A DNA stretch of 64,000 nucleotides from UBA6544 sp038131165 (GTDB lineage Bacteria > Pseudomonadota > Alphaproteobacteria > UBA8366), in contig JAYPOZ010000006.1 in the NCBI GenBank assembly GCA_038131165.1, forward strand, positions 1 through 64,000, read 5' to 3'. Made by a program: the position numbers and the translations under genes. Numbering within the stretch: position 1 is the stretch's first letter; the number at the start of each line of letters is the position of its first letter. The notes under the pieces were generated by a model. It was not told where the DNA came from. It saw nothing but the letters and a program-made list of their open reading frames with translations, and did no database searches. Shown here piece after piece: positions 46,077-54,605 of this stretch.

Positions 46077-47551
46077 TCTAGTTCTACCTGCTGCTGCTCT
46101 TTCAAATCACTCAATACCTTAGGTAAGGTCCCAGGTAAATCTTCGGCAATTAGGCCGGGCCCAAACGCCCGTGCCGCTTCTCCATGCAACCAGGCTGCCA
46201 TGCACCCCGCATCGAAGGGACTGAGTCCGCGCGAGAGCAAGCCGACCGCAAACCCCGCGAGCACATCGCCCGCCCCGGCAGTGGCCAAATCGGCCGGCGC
46301 GTTGTCGTTGATGACCACGTTCCCGTCTTGATCGGCGATAACGGTATCGGCCCCTTTCAACAATACCGAAGCATGGCTTCGTTTTGCGGCTTCCCGGACC
46401 CGATTGATTCTATCGCCTTCGACATCGAAGAGACGTTTGAACTCGCCTTCGTGCGGCGTCATCAAGCAAGGACTTTGGATGCTTTCGAACAGAAGCTCGC
46501 GCGTCTCCTCGAAGACGCTCAGCGCGTCCGCATCCAAAACGGCAGGCAATTTCTGACGCAAAACCGCGAGGGTTTTTTCCCGGGTCCCGACATTCACGCC
46601 GTTGCCGGGCCCGATCAAACACGCGGCGACCCGTTCGTCTTCGATGACTTCGCGAAAAGTCCCGGTATCTCGAACGGGCCTGACAATCGCGCCCGGAAGG
46701 CTCAGTTTATAAATGATTGCCGTCTCCGTCGGCACAGCGACCGAGACGATCCCCGCCCCCGCCCGCATGGCGCTTTGCGCCGCCAGGCGCGCGGCGCCTG
46801 TCATTTCAGCACCGCCGACAACGACCGCATGACCGCGCGAATATTTATGATCCTGATGGCCCGGCCACGGGAAGCCTTGTCCCCAGACCGCGGGACAATT
46901 GCGCCATTGCCGGGGCGAGATATCATCCAGAACCGACTCCGGAATTCCGATGTCGACCACCTTAAGTTCACCGCAGCGGAGCCGCCCCGGTAAGAGAAAA
47001 TGCCCGGGCTTCGCCCGAAAGAAGGTCACGGTCTTCAACGCCGTCGGCGCGATCCCCATGATTTGCCCGGTGTCGCCATGCACCCCCGACGGCACATCGA
47101 CCGCAATGCAAGGCCGATCGCCGATCGCGGCAATGGTTTCGAGCGCCATGCCATCCATGGCTCGGCTCAATCCGGCGCCGAAAATTGCATCGACAACACA
47201 TTCGCTCCCATCAAGGACATCCGGCGACAGCGCCTCGGTCTCACCCGACCACCGGTCGGCGTTGAGTCTCGCATCGCCCGCGAGCGCTTCGATCTTACCG
47301 AGCAGCCCCACACGAACGGTCTTGCCCGCTTCTTTGAGATAACGCGCCGCAACGAAACCGTCGCCGCCATTGTTTCCAGGGCCGCACAGGACCGCGACGC
47401 GGTTGCAGCCGAGCGACAGCACGGCATCCGCGACGGCCTTGCCCGCGGCCTCCATCAATCGCTCTCCCGGCGTGCCGGCTGTGATGGCGGCCGCATCAGC
47501 CGCCGCCATTTCAGCCACGGTCAGCAGACAGTGCAGGTCCGCCGTCTTCAT
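46073..47551 (-). CDS. nnr: Bifunctional NAD(P)HX epimerase/dehydratase
   Basis: Repairs hydrated NADH/NADPH. The 492-residue fusion has an N-terminal YjeF-type epimerase domain (AVLCGPGNNGGDGFVAARYL near residue 55) and a C-terminal ribokinase-like ADP-dependent dehydratase domain (HAVVVGGAEMTGAARLAAQS near 240, MTPHEGEFKRLF, and DLATAGAGDVLAGFAVGLLS near 440 with the catalytic Asp). It overlaps both neighbours by 4 bases, so three genes are translationally coupled. Confidence 0.94.
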   Translation of the reverse strand: MKTADLHCLLTVAEMAAADAAAITAGTPGERLMEAAGKAVADAVLSLGCNRVAVLCGPGNNGGDGFVAARYLKEAGKTVRVGLLGKIEALAGDARLNADRWSGETEALSPDVLDGSECVVDAIFGAGLSRAMDGMALETIAAIGDRPCIAVDVPSGVHGDTGQIMGIAPTALKTVTFFRAKPGHFLLPGRLRCGELKVVDIGIPESVLDDISPRQWRNCPAVWGQGFPWPGHQDHKYSRGHAVVVGGAEMTGAARLAAQSAMRAGAGIVSVAVPTETAIIYKLSLPGAIVRPVRDTGTFREVIEDERVAACLIGPGNGVNVGTREKTLAVLRQKLPAVLDADALSVFEETRELLFESIQSPCLMTPHEGEFKRLFDVEGDRINRVREAAKRSHASVLLKGADTVIADQDGNVVINDNAPADLATAGAGDVLAGFAVGLLSRGLSPFDAGCMAAWLHGEAARAFGPGLIAEDLPGTLPKVLSDLKEQQQVELE

Positions 47552-48252
47552 TTGACGGCCTCTCCAGTTGACTGATCCTGCAGAATGAACCGGAGCGTGC
47601 GCGAATGAAACTCGCGGCGATATAAGACAAGCACGACAATCAGCGTCGACGCCATCAAAGCGATTGGATGGATTTGCCAGGCAAGAAGTGCGAGCCCGAA
47701 ATAATAGGCGCGGATGCCGCGATTGGAATGCAGGGAGGCGATGGTCGATACTTTCGCGGCATTTTCGGCGCGCTTTCTATCCGCATCCGAAAGGTCCGCC
47801 GAAGGTCCAACCGCCCCGACCATAATGGCGCAGTAGTTCAGCTGGCGCATCGCCCAACCGAACTTAAAGAATGCGTAAACAAAGACGACGATAAGCGTCA
47901 AAATTTTGATTTCCCACAGCTCCCGGCTGCCGATGGCCGAAACCGGCAGGGCGCGCACCAACTCGATGGCCTTGTCTGTAGCGCCGAGAACCGCGATGAG
48001 CCCCGCGAGAACCAATATGGAAGTCGACGCAAAAAACGACGCGCTTTTGCTTAAACCGCGCAAAATCTGGATATCGACAATCCGGTTGTCGCGGAGGAGC
48101 ATTTGCCGCATCCACGCCGTCCGCCTTTCGGCCATAACCGTTACCAGGTTCTCTTCGCCCGCCAAGGCACTCTCCGAGTACCGATTGTAGCCAATCCAGC
48201 ACAGAAAGAACCAAATAATCGCGAGATAATCGTATGTCGAGAAGTCAGCCAA
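47548..48252 (-). CDS. DUF599 family membrane protein
   Basis: A 234-residue inner-membrane protein with about four helices (residues ~10-26, 72-92, 113-132, 185-215). MRQMLLRDNRIVDIQILRGL and FFKFGWAMRQLNYCAIMVGA are typical of the family. The function is unknown. It is the promoter-proximal gene of the DUF599-nnr-malonyl-CoA decarboxylase unit. Confidence 0.85.
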   Translation of the reverse strand: MADFSTYDYLAIIWFFLCWIGYNRYSESALAGEENLVTVMAERRTAWMRQMLLRDNRIVDIQILRGLSKSASFFASTSILVLAGLIAVLGATDKAIELVRALPVSAIGSRELWEIKILTLIVVFVYAFFKFGWAMRQLNYCAIMVGAVGPSADLSDADRKRAENAAKVSTIASLHSNRGIRAYYFGLALLAWQIHPIALMASTLIVVLVLYRREFHSRTLRFILQDQSTGEAVK

Positions 48253-48399
48253 TGATCGCTCACTAACATTAACGGCTATTAATTTGCGGGCACACTATGA
48301 CCCGCTCTATGATCAATCACAATTAGGCCGAAGGTCGCATATGCCTTCAATGCGGAACCGTAAACCAGACGTTCGAGAAAAGCTTGGTAATGCTAAGCA

Positions 48400-48609
48400 A
48401 TGGACGAGAAAACACAAAAAGCACTTAAACAGTTTTCGGACGACCTGACTGCGATTGTGGGGGAGGATCTGGCCCGGTCCATCGTAAATTTTGCACAGCG
48501 GCCGAGCGAACTCGAAGCCGTCTTCCTGAAGACGGACGGACTCGCGGGACTGGAAGAGGAAAAGCGGCATGCCGTCCTGGATCTCCTCGAGCACTATCTC
48601 GACCAGTAG
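48400..48609 (+). CDS. Small hypothetical protein
   Basis: A 69-residue, mostly helical acidic protein (MDEKTQKALKQFSDDLTAIV ... VLDLLEHYLDQ) with no cysteine, signal or membrane segment. It is divergent from DUF599 and ends 7 bases before the next gene. Coding is supported by the absence of a better alternative frame and close spacing; no family recognised. Confidence 0.55.
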   Translation: MDEKTQKALKQFSDDLTAIVGEDLARSIVNFAQRPSELEAVFLKTDGLAGLEEEKRHAVLDLLEHYLDQ

Positions 48610-48616
48610 TTTGCCC

Positions 48617-49072
48617 GTGCGTGGGTTTCTCCTGGCATGGCTCTTCGGGTGGAGCTTGCTGCCGGCCCCTATCATCGGCGCGGACGGCGTCCAAGTTCGC
48701 ACCGGCGATATGCTCGAAATCGACGGAATCACCTATTGTTTGAGAGGAATCGAGGCGCCCGACCCAGGGCAAACGTGCCAACGGGCGAACGGATCAAGCT
48801 TCGACTGCGGTCACATCGCGAAAACGGCCCTGATGGACTTAACCGCGGGCGCCAAACTCGAATGCGATCCCGGCAAGATCACCGAGCGATGCACGATCAC
48901 ATCGTGCCGGGCAGATGGCTTCGACCTTTCGCACAATATGGTGCACACCGGATGGGCGCGCAGCCGGGGAAAACGCTTCGAGCAAGTGGAGGCGCTGGCG
49001 AAACGCCGGAAGCAAGGACTTTGGAGCGACCGATTCGAGGCTCCGATGAATTGGAAAAACACCAAGCGATAG
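48617..49072 (+). CDS. Secreted thermonuclease-fold (SNase-like) protein
   Basis: A 151-residue protein starting at GTG, giving a signal peptide (MRGFLLAWLFGWSLLPAPII, cleaved near GA-DG). The OB-fold SNase core is visible in TYCLRGIEAPDPGQTC, FDCGHIAKTALMDL, the LSHNMVHTGWARSRGK region and the final AKRRKQGLWSDRFEAPMNWK, typical of bacterial SNase proteins. It has several Cys (possible disulfides). The catalytic Arg/Glu set is hard to confirm, so activity is uncertain. An ATG at 48569 would overlap the upstream gene and destroy the signal peptide. Confidence 0.75.
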   Translation: MRGFLLAWLFGWSLLPAPIIGADGVQVRTGDMLEIDGITYCLRGIEAPDPGQTCQRANGSSFDCGHIAKTALMDLTAGAKLECDPGKITERCTITSCRADGFDLSHNMVHTGWARSRGKRFEQVEALAKRRKQGLWSDRFEAPMNWKNTKR

Positions 49073-49177
49073 GGCCGGTCGGCCATCGCGGACGATCCGC
49101 TCAACGCTTCTCTGTTCCCTCGCCGTGCCAAAGGTGTTAGGCAGCGGCCGTTCGCAACATCGCATTTGGACCAAGAG

Positions 49178-50221
49178 ATGCGCACAGACACGTTCGATTT
49201 CGAACTGCCGCAGGAATGCATTGCCCAACAGCCGGTATCTCCGCGCGATGCTGCCCGGCTGCTCGAAGTTCTGCCCGATACGCTGCACGACCGGCGGATC
49301 GCCGAACTCCCGAATATATTGAGATCTGGAGACCTCTTGGTCCTCAACAATACCCGGGTAATACCAACCCGCCTGCGGGGACTGCGACGGGAGACGCGTA
49401 TAGAGGTGACGCTGCACAAGCGGCTTGCAAACGACCGTTGGCTGGCCTTCGCCCGACCCGGGAGAAAGCTCCGGCTGGGAGACCGCATCGAATTCGGCCC
49501 CGGCTTTTCGGCAGAACTGCTGGAGAAACGGGAGGGCGGCGAAATACTCGTCAAGCTGACAAGCGCGACGGGAGAGCCGATTGAGGCCATCTACGCATTC
49601 GGAGAGATGCCGCTTCCTCCCTATATTCGACGCTCGCAAGAAGAAGACTCGGCAAACGACCCCGCGAATTATCAAACCATATATGGGTCGCAAGAAGGCG
49701 CGGTCGCGGCACCCACCGCCGGCCTGCATTTCACAGAGCCGCTTTTTGAAGCGCTCCAGAGCAAAGGGGTCCGAAAGACTTTCGTGACACTTCACGTCGG
49801 CGCCGGAACCTTCTTGCCGATCAAGGCGGATCGCATCGAAGACCATATCATGCACAGCGAGTTCGGGATTCTTTCCGCCGATAGCGCCGATGTAATCAAC
49901 GAGACAAAGCGATCGGGCGGCCGGGTGATCGCGGTCGGATCGACGTCGTTGCGACTGATCGAAACCGCAGCCGATCAAGACGGCAACCTGTCGGCTTTCG
50001 AAGGCGATACCGATCTGTTCATATCGCCGGGATATCGTTTTAAGGCGGTCGACCTGTTCCTGACGAACTTTCATTTGCCGCGCTCGACCCTTTTCATTCT
50101 CGTCTCGGCATTTTCCGGCACCGAACGGATGAAGACCGCTTACGCGCACGCTATTTCGTCGGGATACCGCTTCTATTCATACGGCGATTGCTGTCTCCTG
50201 TATCCTCAGGATGCGGCGTGA
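49178..50221 (+). CDS. queA: S-adenosylmethionine:tRNA ribosyltransferase-isomerase
   Basis: QueA transfers and isomerises the ribosyl group of SAM onto 7-aminomethyl-7-deazaguanine at tRNA position 34, making epoxyqueuosine. 347 residues. Family segments are FDFELPQECIAQQPVSPRDA at the start, LVLNNTRVIPTRLRG, AAPTAGLHFTEPLFEALQSK and VGAGTFLPIKADRIEDHIMH. ATG 49178 was preferred to an in-frame TTG at 49166. It is followed by queF and queG. Confidence 0.95.
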   Translation: MRTDTFDFELPQECIAQQPVSPRDAARLLEVLPDTLHDRRIAELPNILRSGDLLVLNNTRVIPTRLRGLRRETRIEVTLHKRLANDRWLAFARPGRKLRLGDRIEFGPGFSAELLEKREGGEILVKLTSATGEPIEAIYAFGEMPLPPYIRRSQEEDSANDPANYQTIYGSQEGAVAAPTAGLHFTEPLFEALQSKGVRKTFVTLHVGAGTFLPIKADRIEDHIMHSEFGILSADSADVINETKRSGGRVIAVGSTSLRLIETAADQDGNLSAFEGDTDLFISPGYRFKAVDLFLTNFHLPRSTLFILVSAFSGTERMKTAYAHAISSGYRFYSYGDCCLLYPQDAA

Positions 50222-50253
50222 CGCGGCCGGGCCATGTCAGCTAAAGTGGTTTC

Positions 50254-50718
50254 ATGAGCACTCAACCCCCGGAAACCTTGACCCACCTCGGAAGCGACGC
50301 CCCTTTGCCGGAATCGCCGGATCAGGCGATCCTAGATGCCGTCGCCAACCCGCATACGGATATCGATTATCTCATCCGGTTCACCTGTCCCGAATTCACC
50401 TCCCTATGTCCGGTCACGGGTCAGCCGGATTTCGCCCATTTCGTGATCGACTATGCGCCGGCGGCGACCATCGTCGAAAGCAAATCCCTGAAATTATTCC
50501 TCGGGTCTTTCCGAAATCACGCGGCGTTTCACGAGGATTGTACCGTGGCGATAGGAAAGCGACTGATTGCGGCGCTATCGCCGAAATGGCTGAGAATCGG
50601 CGGGTATTGGTATCCGCGGGGCGGCATCCCGATCGACGTATTCTTTCAATCGGGCGATACGCCGGCGGGTCTGTGGATACCCGATCCCGGCGTCGCTCCC
50701 TACCGCGGCAGAGGATGA
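50254..50718 (+). CDS. queF: NADPH-dependent 7-cyano-7-deazaguanine reductase
   Basis: Reduces preQ0 to preQ1, the last free-base step of queuosine synthesis. The 154-residue single-domain (YkvM-type) form shows the nucleophilic Cys in EFTSLCPVTGQPDFAHF, the family helix VESKSLKLFLGSFRNH, and Glu/His in NHAAFHEDC. It starts 32 bases after queA and overlaps queG by 4 bases (ATGA). Confidence 0.95.
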   Translation: MSTQPPETLTHLGSDAPLPESPDQAILDAVANPHTDIDYLIRFTCPEFTSLCPVTGQPDFAHFVIDYAPAATIVESKSLKLFLGSFRNHAAFHEDCTVAIGKRLIAALSPKWLRIGGYWYPRGGIPIDVFFQSGDTPAGLWIPDPGVAPYRGRG

Positions 50719-51854
50719 CGTCCAACGCCATCGTCGACCAGATCCGCGAGAAGGCTCTCGCCGAAGGCTTCGACGCCATCGGATTTTCTTCCCCCGATCC
50801 CGATGAGAAGGCCGCTGGCCGCTTAGAAGTCTTTCTGCGCCAAGGATTTCACGGCGATATGGGATGGCTGGAGAGTAAATCCGAGCGTCGTAAATCTCCG
50901 ACGGCTCTCTGGCCGGAGGTCGGGACGGTGATTGCGCTCGGCGCGAACTACGGGCCCGATCACAACCCGATCGACCGATTGGAGGAATTACGGCACGACG
51001 CGCGGGGAAACGTATCGGTCTATGCCCGCAATCTCGATTATCACGACGTCCTGAAAAAACGCCTGAAGGTTATTGGCCGGTGGATGTGCGATACATTCGA
51101 TTGCGAGGTGAAGGTTTTCGTCGACACGGCTCCGGTCCTCGAGAAGCCCATCGCACAGCGTGCGGGGTTGGGATGGCAGGGCAAGCATACCAATCTCGTC
51201 TCGCGCGCATTCGGCTCCTGGCTGTTTCTGGCCGAGATATATACGACGCTGACGCTCGCCCCAACGGCCCCGGAGAACGACCACTGCGGCACGTGCCAGC
51301 AGTGCGTGGACATCTGCCCCACCAACGCCTTTCCCGCTCCCTACCGGCTCGACGCCCGTCGGTGCATTTCCTATCTGACCATCGAACATAAGGGTCATAT
51401 CGCCGCGGAATTCAGAAAGCCGATGGGCACCCGCATCTATGGATGCGACGATTGCCTATCTGTCTGTCCCTGGAACAAATTCGCGCGCGCCTCGGAAGAG
51501 CCCGCTTTCGCAGCGCGCGCCGATCTCGAGGGACCTGAACTACGCGACCTCCTTCGCCTCGACGATACGGCATTCCGCGAATTCTTTCGCAAATCACCGG
51601 TCAAGCGGACAGGCCGCGCAAGATTTTTGCGAAATACGCTCATCGCCGCCGGTAATTCCGGCGATGCGGCGCTGTCGCCAGATATTAAACCCTTGCTGGA
51701 CGACCCTTCGCCCTTGGTGCGGGCCATGGCGGTCTGGGCCTTGGGAAGGTTGCTCGAGCGAGACGAATTCAATGAATTATCGCAGCAGTATGAGGCGACG
51801 GAAACCGATGCAACCGTTCGCGCCGAATGGCAAGCGCCGGAACTTAGCCGGTAA
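50715..51854 (+). CDS. queG: Epoxyqueuosine reductase
   Basis: Cobalamin- and Fe-S-dependent enzyme that converts epoxyqueuosine to queuosine in tRNA. The 379-residue protein has an N-terminal B12-binding part (VKVFVDTAPVLEKPIAQRAG), then two ferredoxin motifs CGTCQQCVDICPTNAF and CDDCLSVCPWNKFAR (~residues 195-255), and a C-terminal HEAT-like repeat (PSPLVRAMAVWALGRLL). The coupled ATGA start at 50715 is clear. It ends tail to tail with fabF, overlapping by 11 bases. Confidence 0.95.
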   Translation: MTSNAIVDQIREKALAEGFDAIGFSSPDPDEKAAGRLEVFLRQGFHGDMGWLESKSERRKSPTALWPEVGTVIALGANYGPDHNPIDRLEELRHDARGNVSVYARNLDYHDVLKKRLKVIGRWMCDTFDCEVKVFVDTAPVLEKPIAQRAGLGWQGKHTNLVSRAFGSWLFLAEIYTTLTLAPTAPENDHCGTCQQCVDICPTNAFPAPYRLDARRCISYLTIEHKGHIAAEFRKPMGTRIYGCDDCLSVCPWNKFARASEEPAFAARADLEGPELRDLLRLDDTAFREFFRKSPVKRTGRARFLRNTLIAAGNSGDAALSPDIKPLLDDPSPLVRAMAVWALGRLLERDEFNELSQQYEATETDATVRAEWQAPELSR

Positions 51855-53058
51855 ATTTCTTAAGCGCGATCACGGCGTTTAGTCCGCCGAATGCGAAAGA
51901 GTTGGACAGCGCTGCGGTGATGTCCATTTCCCGGGGCTCGTTCGGGATGTAGTCCAAGTCGCATTCCGGGTCGGGCTCAACATAATTTGCCGTCGGCGGC
52001 GCGATACCGTCGCGAATCCCGAGGACCACTGCCGCAAGTTCCAAGGCGCCAGCTCCGCCAAGGGCATGCCCGATCATCGATTTTGTCGACGATATCGCTA
52101 ATTTTTGCGCGTGATCGCCGAAGACCATCTTCAAGGCGCGCGTCTCGGTCACGTCGTTCGCAGCCGTGCCGGTTCCGTGAGCGTTCACGTAATCGACATT
52201 TTCGGCGTTCAACCCCGCATCCTTAAGAGCGCCCGCGATGGCGCGCGCGGCACCGCCCGCATCAGGCATCGTGATATCCATGGCGTCCGAACTTAGGCCA
52301 TGTCCTGCGACCTCGGCATAAATGTTGGCACCCCGAGCCTTGGCTTTCTCGAGCGATTCGAAGACAAACACGGCAGAGCCCTCGCCCAGAACCATGCCGT
52401 TGCGCCCTTTCGAGAACGGTCGGCACGTATCGCTCGCCATAACGCGAAGCGCCTCCCAGCCCTTCATCGTCCCGACCGTTATGGTAGCCTCCGCACCGCC
52501 TGTGACAGCGGTATCGACCATGCCGCTCCGCACCATGTAAAAGGCCTGCCCCATGGCATGATTGGCCGAGGAACACGCGCTAGCGATCGAATAGGCCGGC
52601 CCCTTTATACCATGCTCCATCGTGATCTGGCTGGTTGCCGCGTTAATCATCAACCGCGGAACCGTAAAAGGATGAACCCGCGTTTTTTTTTCGGCATATA
52701 TCGCCCAATAACTGTCGTCGAGAGTCGTCTGTCCGCCAACGCCGGAGCCGATGATTGCCGCCGTACGCTCTCCGGCTTCGCCTTCGAATGACACCCCTGA
52801 ATCGGCGATCGCTTCGCGCGCCGCGACCAGGCCGAACTGCGAAAATCGGTCCAACATTCCCAATTGGCGTTTGTCGAAATAGTCCTGCGGTTCGAAATTG
52901 GCCACTTCAGCCCCGATCCGAACCGTCAGGGTTTCCGTCGGGATGGTCGTGATTGGACCGATGCTGGATTGGCCCTTATGCACACGGCTCCAAAAATCCC
53001 CAGCATTGTGACCGGCCGCGGAGATTACTCCGAGACCCGTAATGACAACTCTATTCAT
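51844..53058 (-). CDS. Beta-ketoacyl-ACP synthase, FabF type
   Basis: A 404-residue elongating condensing enzyme. The Cys-His-His triad is complete: Cys in SIASACSSANHAMGQ, His in VNAHGTGTAANDVTE and His in STKSMIGHALGGAGALE. It stands 45 bases downstream of a dedicated acyl carrier protein and close to lpxD, rather than in the usual fabD-fabG-acpP cluster, so it is likely a specialised paralogue, perhaps making an unusual (hydroxy or long-chain) acyl group for lipid A. This role is inference. Confidence 0.9.
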   Translation of the reverse strand: MNRVVITGLGVISAAGHNAGDFWSRVHKGQSSIGPITTIPTETLTVRIGAEVANFEPQDYFDKRQLGMLDRFSQFGLVAAREAIADSGVSFEGEAGERTAAIIGSGVGGQTTLDDSYWAIYAEKKTRVHPFTVPRLMINAATSQITMEHGIKGPAYSIASACSSANHAMGQAFYMVRSGMVDTAVTGGAEATITVGTMKGWEALRVMASDTCRPFSKGRNGMVLGEGSAVFVFESLEKAKARGANIYAEVAGHGLSSDAMDITMPDAGGAARAIAGALKDAGLNAENVDYVNAHGTGTAANDVTETRALKMVFGDHAQKLAISSTKSMIGHALGGAGALELAAVVLGIRDGIAPPTANYVEPDPECDLDYIPNEPREMDITAALSNSFAFGGLNAVIALKKFTG

Positions 53059-53103
53059 TTAAGTTCTCTTTATTGGCAGAACCGCCGGCGAGTCTCGCGA
53101 CGT

Positions 53104-53367
53104 TCAACTCCCGGCGCCGGCGTTATCATCGATTAACGATTGCACCGCCCTGACAACGTCGCCGACGGTCTCGAACTCGAGCTCTTGGTCATTCGCGTTG
53201 AAGGGAACATGGATATCGAACTTCTCTTCGATGGCGAAAATTATCTCCACGACGTCCAGAGATTCAATCTCCAAATCCTGCAGTTTCGCTTCGCTAACGA
53301 CCTTGTCGCGTTCCACGGCAGCCTTCTCGGCGATAATCTCGAAGATGTCGCTCTCAACGCTTGCCAT
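53104..53367 (-). CDS. Acyl carrier protein, specialised type
   Basis: An 87-residue acidic four-helix carrier. The phosphopantetheine Ser36 sits in DLEIESLDVVE: the usual Asp before it is Glu, so the canonical D-S-L is E-S-L. The region EIIFAIEEKFDIHVPFN resembles AcpXL-type carriers used for very-long-chain lipid A acylation in rhizobia, but the C-terminus is not clearly AcpXL. It lies 68 bases after lpxD and before the fabF-type gene. Confidence 0.88.
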   Translation of the reverse strand: MASVESDIFEIIAEKAAVERDKVVSEAKLQDLEIESLDVVEIIFAIEEKFDIHVPFNANDQELEFETVGDVVRAVQSLIDDNAGAGS

Positions 53368-53435
53368 TGTGTTTCCCCAGTCCGGCTACGTTTAAAAAAT
53401 GCGTCATGCGGGATGCAATTCCGAACACGGCTTCG

Positions 53436-54527
53436 TTAGCGCTTTTTCTCAGCCGACTCAATACTGCGGAATCGCTTTTTAAGGTCCATTACGTCGCTCA
53501 GCATCGATTCCAAGCGGCGCAACATCAGAACCTGATTAACGAAATCTCGCTTTTTAATAGCCGGCGTCCCCAGATAAATCTCCCGATCCGCTAAATTCGA
53601 AGCCACGCCCGCGCAGCCGCCGACGACGACATCGTTGCCGATTCTAAGATGGTCCGCGACACCGACCTGCCCCGCCAACACAACGCGATCCCCGACGATA
53701 GAACTCCCCGCGACGCCGACCTGCCCGCACAGCATACAATTCTCGCCGATCTCGACATTGTGGCCGATCATCACAAGATCATCCAATTTCGTGCCCCGGC
53801 CGATTCGGGTCGCGCTGATCGTTCCGCGATCGATCGACGTGCAGGCTCCAATCTCGGTATCGTCGCCGAGGATGACGGTCCCAATGGAATTAATGCGAAC
53901 GATCTCGACATTCGTGGCGTCGATACGCCCCTTTGCTTTTGCAGTTTCGACGCTCCCAGGCTCAGGCGTCACAAAACTGAATCCATCGGCGCCAATACTC
54001 GCATTCTGATGGACAATCACGCGATCCCCCAACATCACTCTCTCGCCGATTCTCGCCCCCGGGTGCAAAAGGCAATTCTCACCGATCGCAGCTTCGGCGC
54101 CGACGGTGACGTGCGGCATAACGGTCGTGCCCGCACCGATGGAAGCGCCGGCACCGACGAAGACAAATGCGCCTATGCTGACACCGTCACCGATACTGGC
54201 ATCCGGCGCGACGACAGCCGACGAATGAATGCCGGGTTCAGCATGAACCGGCCGCTCGAATACGCGTGTGAGACCCGCCATCGCATAACGCGAACGGCCC
54301 ACGCTGACGTATCCGTCGACTGAGCCGGCCGGAATTTCGGCGCCATCGCTGACGATAGCGGCGCGCGCCGGACAGTCTTTCAAACTCTCGAGCAATTCCG
54401 CGTTCATCGCCAACGCAAGGTCGCGCGGGGAGCGGGAATCCTTAGGGTGAACCGCACTGTCCACCTCAAGATTCGGGTCGCCATGGACCGTCCCGCCCAG
54501 CGCTTCCGCAATTTCATTCAGTTTCAT
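53436..54527 (-). CDS. lpxD: UDP-3-O-acylglucosamine N-acyltransferase
   Basis: LpxD adds a hydroxyacyl chain from ACP to the amino group of UDP-3-O-acylglucosamine in lipid A synthesis. 363 residues: an N-terminal uridine-binding domain (~1-100), a left-handed beta-helix of hexapeptide repeats (PDASIGDGVSIGAFVFVGAG ... ), the catalytic His in DDLVMIGHNVEIGENC, and a C-terminal helical extension. It is outside the usual bamA-lpxD-fabZ-lpxA cluster and next to an ACP and ketosynthase, so it may be a second copy or a relocated one. Confidence 0.93.
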   Translation of the reverse strand: MKLNEIAEALGGTVHGDPNLEVDSAVHPKDSRSPRDLALAMNAELLESLKDCPARAAIVSDGAEIPAGSVDGYVSVGRSRYAMAGLTRVFERPVHAEPGIHSSAVVAPDASIGDGVSIGAFVFVGAGASIGAGTTVMPHVTVGAEAAIGENCLLHPGARIGERVMLGDRVIVHQNASIGADGFSFVTPEPGSVETAKAKGRIDATNVEIVRINSIGTVILGDDTEIGACTSIDRGTISATRIGRGTKLDDLVMIGHNVEIGENCMLCGQVGVAGSSIVGDRVVLAGQVGVADHLRIGNDVVVGGCAGVASNLADREIYLGTPAIKKRDFVNQVLMLRRLESMLSDVMDLKKRFRSIESAEKKR

Positions 54528-54605
54528 TTGTAGGAGCTTGGCCCAATTAACGGCATCGTGCCCGCATATAGCATGGACGCGTGGGCATGACGAGAGCGAC
54601 GCCGA

